A stretch of 64,000 nucleotides of DNA from Prevotella sp. (GCA_017475265.1 JAFVFY010000071.1:38036-102035); one strand, 5' to 3'; numbered from the stretch's first letter, positions 7,709 through 17,424 are shown. Notes: a model not told the origin generated them from the sequence alone. Program-made: numbers and translations.

Positions 7709-9424
7709 ATGAATATTCTAGAACTGAGCGAACAAGAGATACTGCGTCGTCAGTCGCTCGAAGAGCTGCGCCGCCTGGGCATCAACCCCTACCCTGCAGC
7801 TGAGTACCCCACAAATGCTTTTTCCACAGAGATTATCGCCTCCTTCAAGGATGACGAGGCTCCACGCGAGGTCTGCATCGCCGGCCGAATGATGAGTCGC
7901 CGCGTCATGGGCAAGGCTAGCTTCATGGAGCTGCAGGACTCTAAGGGGCGCATACAGGTGTATGTCACCCGCGACAGCCTGGAAGGCGATTTCTATAACA
8001 CAGTATTCAAGAAATTACTCGACATCGGCGACTTCGTGGGTGTCCGCGGCTTCGTGTTCCGCACGCAGACGGGCGAGATCTCCATCCACGCACAAGAACT
8101 GACGCTGCTCTCGAAAAGCTTGAAGCCCCTGCCCATCGTGAAGTACAAGGACGGCGTGGCCTACGACAAGTTCGACGACCCCGAGCTGCGCTACCGCCAG
8201 CGCTACGTCGACCTCGTGGTGAACGAGGGCGTGAAGGACACGTTCCTACAGAGGGCTACCGTCATCCGCACCATCAGAAAGGTGCTCGACGAGGCCGGAT
8301 ACACTGAAGTGGAGACCCCTACCCTACAGATTATTGCCGGTGGTGCCTCGGCACGTCCGTTCATCACCCACTTCAACGCCCTCGATCAGGATATGTACAT
8401 GCGCATTGCCACTGAGCTTTACCTGAAGCGACTCATCGTGGGCGGTTTTGAGGGTGTCTACGAGATTGGAAAGAACTTCCGTAACGAGGGCATGGACCGC
8501 AACCACAACCCGGAGTTCACCTGCATGGAGCTCTACGTGCAGTACAAGGACTACAACTGGATGATGTCGTTCACGGAGAAACTCCTAGAGACCGTTTGCA
8601 TTGCCGTAAATGGCAAGCCAGAGCGTGAGATTGACGGACAGATAGTCTCGTTCAAGGCCCCCTACCGCCGTCTGCCCATCCTCGATGCCATCAAGGAAAA
8701 GACAGGTTTTGACTGCGACGGAAAGACCGAAGAGGAGATTCGTGCCTTCTGCCTCTCGAAGGGTATGGAGGTTGATGAGACCATGGGTAAGGGCAAGCTC
8801 ATCGACGAACTCTTCGGCGAATTCTGCGAGGGAACCTTTATACAGCCCACCTTCATTACGGACTATCCTGTCGAAATGTCGCCGCTGACCAAGATGCACC
8901 GCTCCAAGCCCGGCCTCACCGAGCGCTTCGAGCTGATGGTCAACGGCAAGGAGCTGGCCAACGCCTATTCCGAGCTCAACGACCCCATCGACCAGGAGGA
9001 GCGTTTCAAGGAGCAGATGCGCCTGGCCGACAAGGGCGACGACGAGGCAATGATCATCGACCAGGACTTCCTCCGTGCCCTGCAGTACGGCATGCCGCCG
9101 ACCTCGGGCATTGGCATCGGCATCGACCGTCTCGTCATGCTCATGACGGGCAAGACCTATATCCAAGAGGTGCTCTTCTTCCCGCAGATGAAGCCCGAGA
9201 AGAAAGCCCCGCAGTCCTCCATCCAAGAGTGGGCTGCCATCGGTGTCGCCGAGGACTGGGTCTACGTGCTCCGCAAGGCCGGCTTCTACCTCCTCTCCGA
9301 CATCAAGGACGAGAAGGCACAGGGACTGCAGCAGAAGATAGGCGAGATAGTAAAGAAATACAAGCTTGACCTCCAGAAACCCAGCGTAGAAGAAGTACAA
9401 GCATGGATAACTGCGGTAGAATAG
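7709..9424 (+). CDS. lysS: Lysyl-tRNA synthetase, class II
   Basis: Charges tRNA-Lys in the cytoplasm. The order is an N-terminal OB-fold anticodon-binding domain (about 55-165) and then the class II catalytic core, with motif 2 FRNEGMDRNHNPEFT and motif 3 GIGIGIDRLVMLMTG. At 571 residues it is about 70 longer than typical bacterial LysS. The extra C-terminal segment (about 505-571, ending VEEVQAWITAVE) is the extension common to Bacteroidetes enzymes. The 3' end overlaps gpsA by 22 bp, so the two are co-transcribed from the promoter at 7635. Confidence 0.97.
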   Translation: MNILELSEQEILRRQSLEELRRLGINPYPAAEYPTNAFSTEIIASFKDDEAPREVCIAGRMMSRRVMGKASFMELQDSKGRIQVYVTRDSLEGDFYNTVFKKLLDIGDFVGVRGFVFRTQTGEISIHAQELTLLSKSLKPLPIVKYKDGVAYDKFDDPELRYRQRYVDLVVNEGVKDTFLQRATVIRTIRKVLDEAGYTEVETPTLQIIAGGASARPFITHFNALDQDMYMRIATELYLKRLIVGGFEGVYEIGKNFRNEGMDRNHNPEFTCMELYVQYKDYNWMMSFTEKLLETVCIAVNGKPEREIDGQIVSFKAPYRRLPILDAIKEKTGFDCDGKTEEEIRAFCLSKGMEVDETMGKGKLIDELFGEFCEGTFIQPTFITDYPVEMSPLTKMHRSKPGLTERFELMVNGKELANAYSELNDPIDQEERFKEQMRLADKGDDEAMIIDQDFLRALQYGMPPTSGIGIGIDRLVMLMTGKTYIQEVLFFPQMKPEKKAPQSSIQEWAAIGVAEDWVYVLRKAGFYLLSDIKDEKAQGLQQKIGEIVKKYKLDLQKPSVEEVQAWITAVE

Positions 9425-10398
9425 CTATTATCGGAGGCGGCTCATGGGCTACGGCCATTGCCAAGATTGTGGTGCAGCACACGCACCACATTGGCTGGTA
9501 CATGCGCCGCGATGACCAGATTGACGATTTCCGTCGTATGGGTCACAACCCCAGTTATCTCACCAGCGTGCATTTCAACCTCAGTGAGATAAACTTTGAC
9601 AGCGACCTCAGCCGTATTGCCGAGGCATACGACACGCTCGTCTTCGTCGTGCCCTCCCCCTACCTGAAGAACCACCTACGCAAACTGAAGACCCGCCTGA
9701 AGGACAAGTTCATCGTCACCGCAATCAAGGGTATCGTACCCGACGAGAACCTCATCTGCTCGGAGTATTTCCATCAGGCCTTCGACGTTCCCCATGACAA
9801 TCTCGCCTGTCTGGGCGGACCCTCACACGCCGAGGAGGTGGCCCTCGAGCGACTCAGCTACCTCACCGTGGGCTGCTCCGACATGGAGAAGGCACAGCAG
9901 TTCGCCGAAGTGCTCAACAGCCAGTTCATCAAGACCAAGACCTCGACCGATGTCGTTGGCATAGAGTATTCTTCCGTTTTGAAGAATGTCTATGCCATCG
10001 CCGCCGGTATCTGCTCCGGCTTGAAGTTCGGCGACAATTTCCAGGCTGTGCTCATGTCCAATGCCGTGCAGGAGATGAACCGCTTCCTACAAGCTGTGCA
10101 TCCCCTGGAGCGCAACGTCTACGACAGCGTCTATCTGGGCGACCTCCTTGTCACGGGCTATTCCAACTTCTCCCGCAACCGTGTTTTCGGCACAATGATT
10201 GGTAAGGGCTACTCCGTGAAGAGTGCCCAGATGGAGATGGAAATGATTGCTGAAGGTTACTTCGGCACGAAGTGCATGAAGGAAATCAACCGCCACTGGC
10301 ACGTGAACATGCCCATCCTCGATGCCGTCTACAACATTCTCTATGAGCGCATTTCCCCGCAAATAGAGATTAAGCTGCTCACCGACTCTTTCCGGTAA
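9403..10398 (+). CDS. gpsA: Glycerol-3-phosphate dehydrogenase [NAD(P)+]
   Basis: A 331-residue cytoplasmic enzyme that reduces dihydroxyacetone phosphate to sn-glycerol 3-phosphate for phospholipid synthesis. The Rossmann motif IIGGGSWATAIA is at 9-20, AIKGI in the nucleotide domain, and YSSVLKNVYAIAAG carries the catalytic lysine. The C-terminal helical domain is complete. In other Bacteroidales the order lysS-gpsA-pgi is usual; here pgi is missing and transposase debris follows directly. Confidence 0.95.
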   Translation: MDNCGRIAIIGGGSWATAIAKIVVQHTHHIGWYMRRDDQIDDFRRMGHNPSYLTSVHFNLSEINFDSDLSRIAEAYDTLVFVVPSPYLKNHLRKLKTRLKDKFIVTAIKGIVPDENLICSEYFHQAFDVPHDNLACLGGPSHAEEVALERLSYLTVGCSDMEKAQQFAEVLNSQFIKTKTSTDVVGIEYSSVLKNVYAIAAGICSGLKFGDNFQAVLMSNAVQEMNRFLQAVHPLERNVYDSVYLGDLLVTGYSNFSRNRVFGTMIGKGYSVKSAQMEMEMIAEGYFGTKCMKEINRHWHVNMPILDAVYNILYERISPQIEIKLLTDSFR

Positions 10399-10430
10399 AC
10401 AAAAAAACTTACGACCTGTGCGGTTGAAAA

Positions 10431-10754
10431 CTATGCTTGAAATGTGAATCTTGGCGTCATTCCCATGAGCATGTCATATCTTTCGTTGTTTATTCCTGCC
10501 ACTGTGACGGCAGCCAAGGCATGGCAGCCATCCTCAGACCACGCCATCCCCTTGCCTTTTTGCCTGTGTGCAACAATCATGTCGTTTGCTTTCTCCACGG
10601 GATTGCTTGAGTTGTGCAGTCCGAGGCCCTTTCTGATGGCATAGCAGGGAATGTGTTCCTGCTTGCGCGTAATATACCCTGTTAGCAAGTCGAGTGCCTC
10701 CTGCGATTTGATGTTTTTCTGGCTGATGCCTGCGATATAGTCCAAGGCCCCTCG
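10431..10754 (-). pseudogene. Transposase C-terminal fragment
   Basis: About 104 residues of a transposase end, with LGLHNSSNPVEKANDMIVA and KGKGMAWSEDGCHALAAVTV, a C-terminal pattern of transposases in which a final Trp-Ser/Gly helix follows. The catalytic N-terminal part is absent. Upstream it runs directly into the PP2C fragment in another frame, so this is debris from an insertion plus deletion. The exact IS family is uncertain. Confidence 0.6.
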
Positions 10755-11668
10755 TTCCTCACATCGGCTACTTTATTTTTATATTGTGTGATTTCTTGTC
10801 TTAAACTTTCATTGGTACTTTTCAGTTCGATTATAGTGGAGTCTCTATTAGAAATAGTTTCCTCCAATTGTTCTATACGCTGCTGCCTATCTCTTGGCTT
10901 CATAAGCAGCCAACCAAACAAGAAATTAGCCAGAAGGCTGACGACGAGCCCTACTGTCAAGTACTTGATGATTTTTATAGCTTTTCTGTTCATTTTTTCT
11001 TTTATTTTTGAGTCTTGTTTCATCTCGAAGAGTGCCATAGTTAGGTTGTCGTGAGTGTTGCCCGTCTTGCGTCCTTGCTCATCGATGGTTATGACAATGC
11101 TGTCTACAGCTCCTGGCAGCGACTTTGTAGTGTCCGCTCTTTTCACCAGTTCGTTTTCGGGCAAAGCTCCCCAGATACCATCAGTGCAGAGCAGAAACCG
11201 GTCGCCCCGCTCGTATGGCTGCACGGCAATGTCAGCACGGTTATCGCCGTCGACGCCGAGAGCACGGGTAATGATATTTGATTGCATGGACACACGAGCT
11301 TGCTCCTCTAACAACTCGTTGTTACGCACCATCTCGGCAACCATAGAGTGATCATCGGTACGAAAAACTATACTGCCACGTCTCAGCTGATAAACACGGC
11401 TGTCACCCACATGTGCAATGATGGCTGCATCACGATGAAACAACACTGCCACAACAGTTGTGCCCATACCCTGCAGTTGTGGATTACGCCTGATTTCGGC
11501 TCGTATGGCGCGATGAGCAGCCTCTACGGCTTCGGCCATCATGTCCTCAAAATCTTTTTCTGCAGAACTGCCAGCTACGTATTCAGCTATTGCTTGGACG
11601 GCCATCGTGGCAGCTTGCTTGCCTCCCGGACCACCACCCATCCCGTCGCAGACCCAGATTAAACGCAT
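10755..11668 (-). pseudogene. PP2C-type phosphatase, truncated at both ends
   Basis: A fragment of a Ser/Thr protein phosphatase. It begins inside metal motif II (WVCDGMGGGPGGKQA), so the N-terminal motif with the first metal-binding Asp is lost. It contains AHVGDSRVYQLRRG, LCTDGIWG and THDNLTMALF. A transmembrane helix (YLTVGLVVSLLANFLFGWLL) and a coiled coil follow. The 3' end changes frame into transposase sequence near 10755. The ISAs1-type remnant ends exactly where it begins. The architecture (PP2C, membrane helix, extracytoplasmic part) parallels the intact phosphatase at 45985-47379, so it is probably the wreck of a paralogous gene. Confidence 0.75.
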
Positions 11669-12534
11669 TATAAATTCATTTTGAAATTGTCGAGAAGTTG
11701 TCTGAGATATTCGTCATTCAGTGAAGCTCTTAGCATCTTCCTTCTCAATGGTTCTTTCTTCAAGTCCGTCCTAAGGACGGCCATAGCTATTTTGCTGACA
11801 AGTGAGAAGTTGGTCGCTGCGTTTTTCCTTTTTCTTGATGCGTCCTCGTCAAAGTCCACGTCCAGTCTCCAGTGCAGCCCATTTTCAATACCCCAGTGCA
11901 TCCTCGCTGTTTTCAATGCGCGGGCAGCGTCCATATAGAATGAAGCGATGAAATATCGTGTCTCCTTGACGATGCCATCTTCCGTATCCCTCTCCAGGGT
12001 GATGGCCCCGCATGACTTCACCCATGGCCATTCCTTCCGTACACTTCCGAGCAGCGACATGTCGCCCACCACCATGCACGTCCTGATGCAGAAGTTCTTC
12101 CCTGCCTTGCCTGTATAGTTCTTCCTGAAGTCCTGACAGACCCTTTTGTTGTTCATGGCCGTGTCCACGGCATCCTTCACCCCTCCCATGAGCGATTTCT
12201 GGTTTCCTTTGACGAAGAGCAGGAAGTCGCCGCCGCCTTCGACAACCGCCTTGCACGTGTCCTTCCGGCAGAGCATGGCGTCTGCGGTGACCGTGCACCC
12301 CTTGATGTCCAACTCGCTCACAAGCTTACGCACGGCGGGTATCTCGTTTGTCTTCTCGCCGACGGTCTCCTGCCCCAGCGATATGCCGGCACCCACTGCG
12401 AATGCGCTCACCACGCGCACAGGGCTGCCCTCTGCGGCTGCGGCACCCCGTAACTCCTTGCCGTCAACGACGATTATCTCCCCGTCCGGCCGCTCTCCCT
12501 TGGGAGATTTCCGCATCCGAAAGATTTCTGCCAT
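11668..12534 (-). pseudogene. ISAs1-family transposase, N-terminally truncated
   Basis: 288 residues of a DDE transposase of the ISAs1 (H-repeat) family. Recognisable parts are IIVVDGKELRGAA (first catalytic Asp), TADAMLCRKD (second Asp), LLFVKGNQK, ARMHWGIENGLHWRLDVDF (catalytic Glu) and the C-terminal LVSKIAMAVLR. Full-length members are about 370-400 residues; here the N-terminal part is missing and an in-frame stop lies just upstream near 12577. No terminal inverted repeats were found. Confidence 0.8.
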
Positions 12535-12687
12535 CCAGCAACGGAACTCGCCTTCAAAGCTCTCCAGCCAGAACTAATCAAAATCAAGGGATAATTGTGT
12601 CCAAATGTCAAAAATGTGAGTAAAATATACAGAAATTATACAGAAATGAGTGGGTAAAACTAACAGCAGCACAGAATAGCATCCTCT

Positions 12688-13806
12688 ATGAAGTGGTGCA
12701 TCCCCAAAAGATCAATGCGAATGGGGGTGACAAACAGTTTTTTGCCAATTAATAGAACCTACCTTAACAACGCGACCATCAAAAACCTCCAGACCGAGGG
12801 ATGGGTCAGAACATCCGGGCATCGCCCTGCCAACATTGCCGTGTACGCCGATGGCACCTCCACCATCAGCAACTGCACCTGTGGGGCGTCGATTGAGTCA
12901 ACCCTCAAAAGCTCATGGGTAGATGGCGGCGCCGTGGTGGCCTGCATCAAGTCAGGAGCCACGCTCAACATTACCGACTGCTATGCCAGAGCGTCTGTTT
13001 ACTACGAAGGAACGGCCTATTCGGGCGGTGGCGTGGTGGGCTGGACGGAGGATGCCACGGCGATGGCCAATCTGGAACGCTGCGTGTACAATCCGACCTT
13101 TATTGAGATAGAAAAGAAAGACAATGATCCCCACTACTTCGTGTCGGGCCCAGGGCAGAAGACACTCAACAAATGCTTCTACAACAAGACGGCCGAGGAG
13201 TCGGTGCTCACGGCGGAAGGGACGAGTTGGGAGGTATATTATAACACCGAAAACCTCTGGAATTATCTTGGCTGGAATCTTGAGGACAGGAACCTGCCCA
13301 AGGAGGTAACCGCAGCATCGCTCACCATTGAGAGCCCCGTCATTGAGAACGTGACAATCGACTGCGACGAGACGCCCATCGTGAACTTCGACGGCGGGCA
13401 GTTCATCGGTTCGTACAGCCCCGTCGCCCTGCCCGTGAACGACAGGACCAACCTCTTCCTCGGTGCCAAAAACACGCTCTACTGGCCCAGCGGAACAAAC
13501 TACGAGGACTTCCCCGACCTCAACGGAGCCAACAGCAGCAACTTCTATTTAGGCTCCTGCCGCGCCTACTTCCACATCGGTTCGCCGAGCGGAGTGCGTG
13601 CCTTCGTGCTTAACTTCGACGAGCATGAGCAGACAGGCATCAAGACCATCTTTGCAGACGACAGGAAACCCGGCTCGTCCAACGCTGCCACCGGCATCTA
13701 CACCCTCGACGGCCGCCGCGTGGCCACGGACTTTGACAAGCAAAGTCCCTACAATTTGCCGAAGGGCGTGTATATCGTGAATGGCCGTAAGGTCGCGATT
13801 AAGTAA
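12688..13806 (+). pseudogene. Secreted protein with C-terminal sorting-type tail, 5' truncated
   Basis: 372 residues without any signal peptide, probably the 3' part of a larger surface protein cut by the adjacent insertion debris. Residues about 30-150 have repeated strand patterns with many Gly, Ser and Cys (ADGTSTISNCTCGASIES, SGATLNITDCYARAS), like a beta-helix. The end (GIYTLDGRRVATDF, then LPKGVYIVNGRKVAIK) is the usual C-terminal tail of secreted Prevotella proteins, resembling a type IX secretion signal. Function unknown. Confidence 0.6.
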
Positions 13807-13822
13807 TGATATGTCGTAAGTA

Positions 13823-14407
13823 ATGTCGGTAGTTAAGAGAACCGTTGAACGTGACCTTTCTACCATGCAAAAGATAGGCGTTTTGGTTCGTGAGGGCAAA
13901 ACGAGTGCATTGGGCTATACTTACCATGCCCAGATGGTTGTGCTGCTGTTGTTGCTGCGCAACAAACTTATTGCCAACGTGTTCTATTTGGCCGGATTCA
14001 TAGAGGCATGGAGCCGTGGCTACGAGAAGATTCACGATGCCTTCAAAGCCGAGAATCTGCAGATGCCCGTGTTCGAGGAGGTGCGTGGCGGATTCATGGC
14101 AACCGTCAAACGAGAGAGGTTCTTGGCGATACAAAAAAGGCTTGATATTGCCGATGATGTCACTAGTAATGTCAGTAGTGATGCCACTAGTTTGTCAGTA
14201 GTTCAATTATCTGAAAGGCAGAAGGTTATTTGCAGATTGATAAAAAAGGACATTCGTGTTTCAGTGAAAGAAATGTCACTAGTTTTGTCACTAGCTGAGA
14301 GGACTGTGAAACGTGACCTTTCTGCCATGCAAAAGATGGGCGTTTTAGTTCGTGAAGGCAATACGAGTGAAGGCCATTGGGTGTTATTAACAGACAAGAC
14401 AGAATGA
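13823..14407 (+). pseudogene. Scrambled AlbA_2-type regulator fragment with duplicated HTH
   Basis: About 194 residues. The central part (NKLIANVFYLAGFIEAWSRG, then YEKIHDAFKAENLQMPVFEE) is the conserved end of the ATPase-like domain in Schlafen/AlbA_2 regulators. A winged-helix segment (AERTVKRDLSAMQKMGVLVR) follows at the C-terminus, and a near copy (VKRTVERDLSTMQKIGVLVR) sits at the N-terminus, where the AlbA_2 domain should be. The order suggests deletion and duplication through the repeated linker (cactagt/tcagtagt-type repeats at 14158-14210 and 14274-14296). Probably non-functional, although the frame is open. Confidence 0.6.
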
Positions 14408-14457
14408 TTATAGAGAACCGTACTGTGGCTGTCAATCTGTAATTTCCGTGTCAATAA

Positions 14458-14489
14458 TTTGCACGTATCAGAAATTATTCATATCTTTG
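14458..14489 (+). promoter_or_regulatory. Orphan promoter upstream of the candidate small RNA
   Basis: TTTG (14458-14461), 20 nt, TATCTTTG (14482-14489), an exact consensus match. No open reading frame starts within 400 bp downstream, so it most likely drives the structured RNA. Confidence 0.7.
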
Positions 14490-14496
14490 CACCCGA

Positions 14497-14770
14497 ACCA
14501 CAAATGTGCATTCACAGCACAAGCAAATAACAAACAAAGAGACCGCTATGACAAGAACGTAAGAACAAAAGACAGAACGACATAAAGGAAGTGTTTGCTT
14601 CTACTTGATGTGTCCCCAGAAATCGGCAAAATTCCAGAGACACTCATCAACAATAGAAGTGAATGCTTGCACGTTAGGTGCAGGCTTCACGAGTTGTATT
14701 GAGTGTAGGTGTTTGCCGATACCTTGGGACAACAACCCGGAGAATACCCGCACCTTTCTTTTTGCCCACT
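14497..14770 (+). ncRNA. Candidate rod-shaped small RNA (6S-like architecture)
   Basis: A non-coding stretch with nested pairings forming one long imperfect hairpin: TGTCCC 14611-14616 with GGGACA 14726-14731; ATCGGCAAA 14622-14630 with TTTGCCGAT 14712-14720; CACTCA 14641-14646 with TGAGTG 14700-14705; GTGAA 14659-14663 with TTCAC 14686-14690; TGCAC 14668-14672 with GTGCA 14678-14682, closed by a 5-nt loop. A consensus promoter lies upstream and a U-rich stretch follows at 14754-14765. The long interrupted rod resembles 6S RNA, but I cannot match it to a family. The ends are estimates. Confidence 0.5.
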
Positions 14771-14824
14771 ATGGCAATTAAGAATGAAGAAATGGACGCA
14801 AAATTATAACAATTTCCTTAAACG

Positions 14825-14845
14825 ACATCGCAAAACGATGTTTTT
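14825..14845 (+). terminator. Intrinsic terminator
   Basis: ACATCG (14825-14830) pairs with CGATGT (14836-14841) around a 5-nt loop, followed by five T. It could end the small RNA transcript or insulate the operon that starts at 14932. Confidence 0.55.
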
Positions 14846-14853
14846 CACATTTT

Positions 14854-14866
14854 CACAAGGCTTGTG
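14854..14866. promoter_or_regulatory. Palindromic operator CACAAG-N-CTTGTG, copy 1
   Basis: A perfect 6-bp inverted repeat around one base, 11 bp upstream of the -33 box of the operon promoter. The same palindrome with the same 11-bp spacing is found at 20762-20774. A regulator that binds at this fixed position, probably an activator, is inferred. Confidence 0.6.
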
Positions 14867-14877
14867 GAAGGGAAATC

Positions 14878-14909
14878 TTTGTTAGGAAACGAAATTATCA
14901 CTAATTTTG
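14878..14909 (+). promoter_or_regulatory. Promoter of the unknown membrane/lipoprotein operon
   Basis: TTTG (14878-14881), 20 nt, TAATTTTG (14902-14909), exact consensus, 22 bp before the first ATG. It aligns with the promoter at 20786-20817 over palindrome, spacer and boxes. Confidence 0.75.
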
Positions 14910-14931
14910 AAAACTTTTTAAACATAGTAAC

Positions 14932-15243
14932 ATGGAAATATTTGAATTTATCAGCAACTCTCCTGAAAGGAGAATCGGGAAACAATTTGACAGAGCAGTG
15001 AAAGACGCTGTAGAGCAAAGTGGCGGGGAACCGCTAATTGCAGGAGTCCTGGTTTATAGTGCTATAGCTAAGACTTACGACTCCCTTAAGCATGATGGCT
15101 CTTTTATTCGACAATGTGGATTGCCGGAACCTGAATTCATGCAGTTATTGGAAAATGTCTTAAACAAAAAAGGACGAGAATATGTCAGCAACTGGGATCA
15201 GATGAGAGGAACGGATAGGTTAAGTGATTATATGGAATACTGA
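14932..15243 (+). CDS. Small soluble protein, unknown
   Basis: 103 residues, first gene of the 14932-20750 operon. No signal peptide or membrane helix. It looks all-helical, with an amphipathic N-terminal half (KQFDRAVKDAVEQSGG) and a short hydrophobic helix (PLIAGVLVYSAIAKTY). I recognise no family. The following gene begins 13 bp after its stop. The surrounding DNA is distinctly more AT-rich than the core genes in this window. Confidence 0.75.
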   Translation: MEIFEFISNSPERRIGKQFDRAVKDAVEQSGGEPLIAGVLVYSAIAKTYDSLKHDGSFIRQCGLPEPEFMQLLENVLNKKGREYVSNWDQMRGTDRLSDYMEY

Positions 15244-15256
15244 CATCTTTAATAAT

Positions 15257-15589
15257 ATGGGAACAATAGGAATCATTTTGGCCATTATAGGCTGTGTGTG
15301 CTATCATTATGACATCTGGTGGCTATTCTATATTTGTGGGGCAATTGTCACATTGGCAGACATCTATTCAATTCTCGATGGAGAACTGAGATGTTTTGGA
15401 ACACTGGCCACAATTGTGTGTTGGAGAGTGGGGTATGATGTGACAGGTTCCATAATAGACGGAATTTTATTGGGATCTTGTGCCTCAACAGTGGTTTTAG
15501 TCGTTGCCATGTTTGTTTTTCTTGCTGTAACAGGAGGAATAGGAGCAGCAATGGCTATGATGGGTAGTTTTTGGGGAAATAAAGAATAG
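15257..15589 (+). CDS. Small integral membrane protein, unknown
   Basis: 110 residues with about four hydrophobic segments (MGTIGIILAIIGCVCYHY; WWLFYICGAIVTLADIYS; LATIVCWRVGY; ASTVVLVVAMFVFLAVTGGI). A start at 15257 is preferred over an earlier codon at 15224 that would overlap the previous gene. The 7-bp gap to the next gene indicates one operon. No named family recognised. Confidence 0.7.
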   Translation: MGTIGIILAIIGCVCYHYDIWWLFYICGAIVTLADIYSILDGELRCFGTLATIVCWRVGYDVTGSIIDGILLGSCASTVVLVVAMFVFLAVTGGIGAAMAMMGSFWGNKE

Positions 15590-15596
15590 GATTGTT

Positions 15597-16133
15597 ATGA
15601 GCATCGTGTTATTTGTTATAATTGTATTCGCCCTTATCTTGCTTTTAGCAAAAATATTGGGTGGCAGTCATAAGGGTACAGACAATATCTCAGAAGAGCA
15701 ACTGGTGTTGATGAGAGAAATGTACGAAAGCCTTACGAAAGAACAGAGATTTTCAATTTATAACATATATGATTCTCTTTCTCAGTGTTGTCATGGCAAT
15801 GTTCTAAAATTATCGCAAGTCTTAAAGCAAATGAGGTTGCAAGCAAAAGTGTTGGATGTTAATCCTAAAGAAGCAGACCTTTATTTCCAAAAAACAGGAG
15901 CTGTGGCATTGATGAATAATCTCAGGCAGATTAAAGATAGGGCATTATTGGACAGCATTTTAATCTCTTCATATGGCATCGCAAGTATGGCCAGTGGAAA
16001 AGTAAACGGAATGGATAGCCGATATGTTGCGCAGGAATTGCTAATAAAACAGTTTGGCCAGCTTGGCTATACAGAAAAAGACATCGATGACACCATTATG
16101 AAGATGGGAGCTTTGATGAAACAGTTAGGATAA
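15597..16133 (+). CDS. Membrane-anchored helical protein, unknown
   Basis: 178 residues: one N-terminal membrane helix (MSIVLFVIIVFALILLLAKI), then a soluble, mostly helical domain (about 30-178) that probably faces the cytoplasm. Helices contain EQRFSIYNIYDSLSQ and EKDIDDTIMKMGALMKQL. No catalytic motif is seen. It lies mid-operon, 34 bp before the lipoprotein gene. Confidence 0.7.
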   Translation: MSIVLFVIIVFALILLLAKILGGSHKGTDNISEEQLVLMREMYESLTKEQRFSIYNIYDSLSQCCHGNVLKLSQVLKQMRLQAKVLDVNPKEADLYFQKTGAVALMNNLRQIKDRALLDSILISSYGIASMASGKVNGMDSRYVAQELLIKQFGQLGYTEKDIDDTIMKMGALMKQLG

Positions 16134-16167
16134 TTACTTATATTTTGATAAAGAAAACTATATCGCT

Positions 16168-17415
16168 ATGATTAAGAAAGGAAAACGTTTGTTGTCGTTG
16201 TTGTTTGTTGTAAGCTTCCTTTATTCGTGTGATTTGTACGATTTTTATATTTCAGAGAAACCTGTCTTTTTCAGTTCTGACAACGTTTATAAGGATCTTG
16301 ATATGGATGTGTTTAGGGGGTTTGTCGATAAGATGACAGTGAGAGAGTTACTTGACAGACATGGCCAACCTGACACAATACTTGACGCTAAAGAGGTCGC
16401 AACGATTGATGGCTATGAGATATACGAATACTCTTTCCCAGATGGATGTGTTGATTGTTACGTTCCCATAGCAGACAAATATCTTGAAGATTCTGTCAAG
16501 AAGGGTCGACTGGTCGATTATATTTATTATGAACCCAAGAAGAGTATTATACTCCATGACTTCATATTAAATGACAGTCTTTTAGGATTAGTTCCTACAG
16601 GAGAATCTGTTGTCTATTTCATTGATGACCCTTTTCATAATGTTGTACGTTTTCGACTGGACAGAAAAAACAAAAACGAGATCCTAAACGTAGCGCTGAA
16701 TGATATTTCCATGTTTGAGCAGAAAAATAGTCTTGTTGATGCAGTAGCAGAATTCGATGAACAGCGTCCTATCAGTTTAGGCGATTTGGGTAGTATAACT
16801 AAAATAGAATATGAAAGGAAGCAGTTGAATCTCATTGTAAGTGTTAGTGATTCAAATCTGAATTTCAAAAGATTAGAATCAGATAATCCTTTATGGGCAG
16901 AACTCGTTACAATAAGGATTTTTGACAAATCTCGTGGTATTTGTAAATGGCTAACAGATGATGTTATAAGGGAAGAGGTGGATGTAAGCATTTGTCTTTT
17001 CAGTGGAGATGAATACATAAATAAAGTTGTGGATAGTGCAGCATTTAATGAATTGTTTGGAAAGGGATATTCAAATATAGACAGGTTGAAATGGTTTACG
17101 CAATTTGAGAATTTGGTTTATCCATATACTGTTTATGATATGATGACTTGTGAGAAATTGGAAATACATGATGGTTATTTGGTTATACCTTATACGTTTG
17201 AGAGTGTTCCCGACAATTTTAAAATTGATAAAGATAAAATAAAACGACTTGAACTTAAACAATTGCAAGACCCTGAGAATCCTGAAAGAGACAACTTTTC
17301 TCTGTGCTTTATTTGTAATTATGGCGTTAGAAAGATATATAGATTCAAAGACTTTGAAGAAATAGTAATAGATTTTTCTCCGAAAGAAGTAAAGGATTTA
17401 ATGAAAACAATGTAA
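16168..17415 (+). CDS. Lipoprotein of unknown function
   Basis: 415 residues with a lipoprotein signal ending FLYSC (Cys about residue 21), so it is probably outer-membrane or periplasmic. The mature part contains RELLDRHGQPDTIL, a segment like those of SmpA/BamE-type or 'GxPD' lipoproteins, then beta-rich sequence. The gene is strongly AT-rich. No enzyme motif recognised. The position inside an operon with small membrane proteins suggests an envelope complex. Confidence 0.7.
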   Translation: MIKKGKRLLSLLFVVSFLYSCDLYDFYISEKPVFFSSDNVYKDLDMDVFRGFVDKMTVRELLDRHGQPDTILDAKEVATIDGYEIYEYSFPDGCVDCYVPIADKYLEDSVKKGRLVDYIYYEPKKSIILHDFILNDSLLGLVPTGESVVYFIDDPFHNVVRFRLDRKNKNEILNVALNDISMFEQKNSLVDAVAEFDEQRPISLGDLGSITKIEYERKQLNLIVSVSDSNLNFKRLESDNPLWAELVTIRIFDKSRGICKWLTDDVIREEVDVSICLFSGDEYINKVVDSAAFNELFGKGYSNIDRLKWFTQFENLVYPYTVYDMMTCEKLEIHDGYLVIPYTFESVPDNFKIDKDKIKRLELKQLQDPENPERDNFSLCFICNYGVRKIYRFKDFEEIVIDFSPKEVKDLMKTM

Positions 17416-17424
17416 TCAACAATT

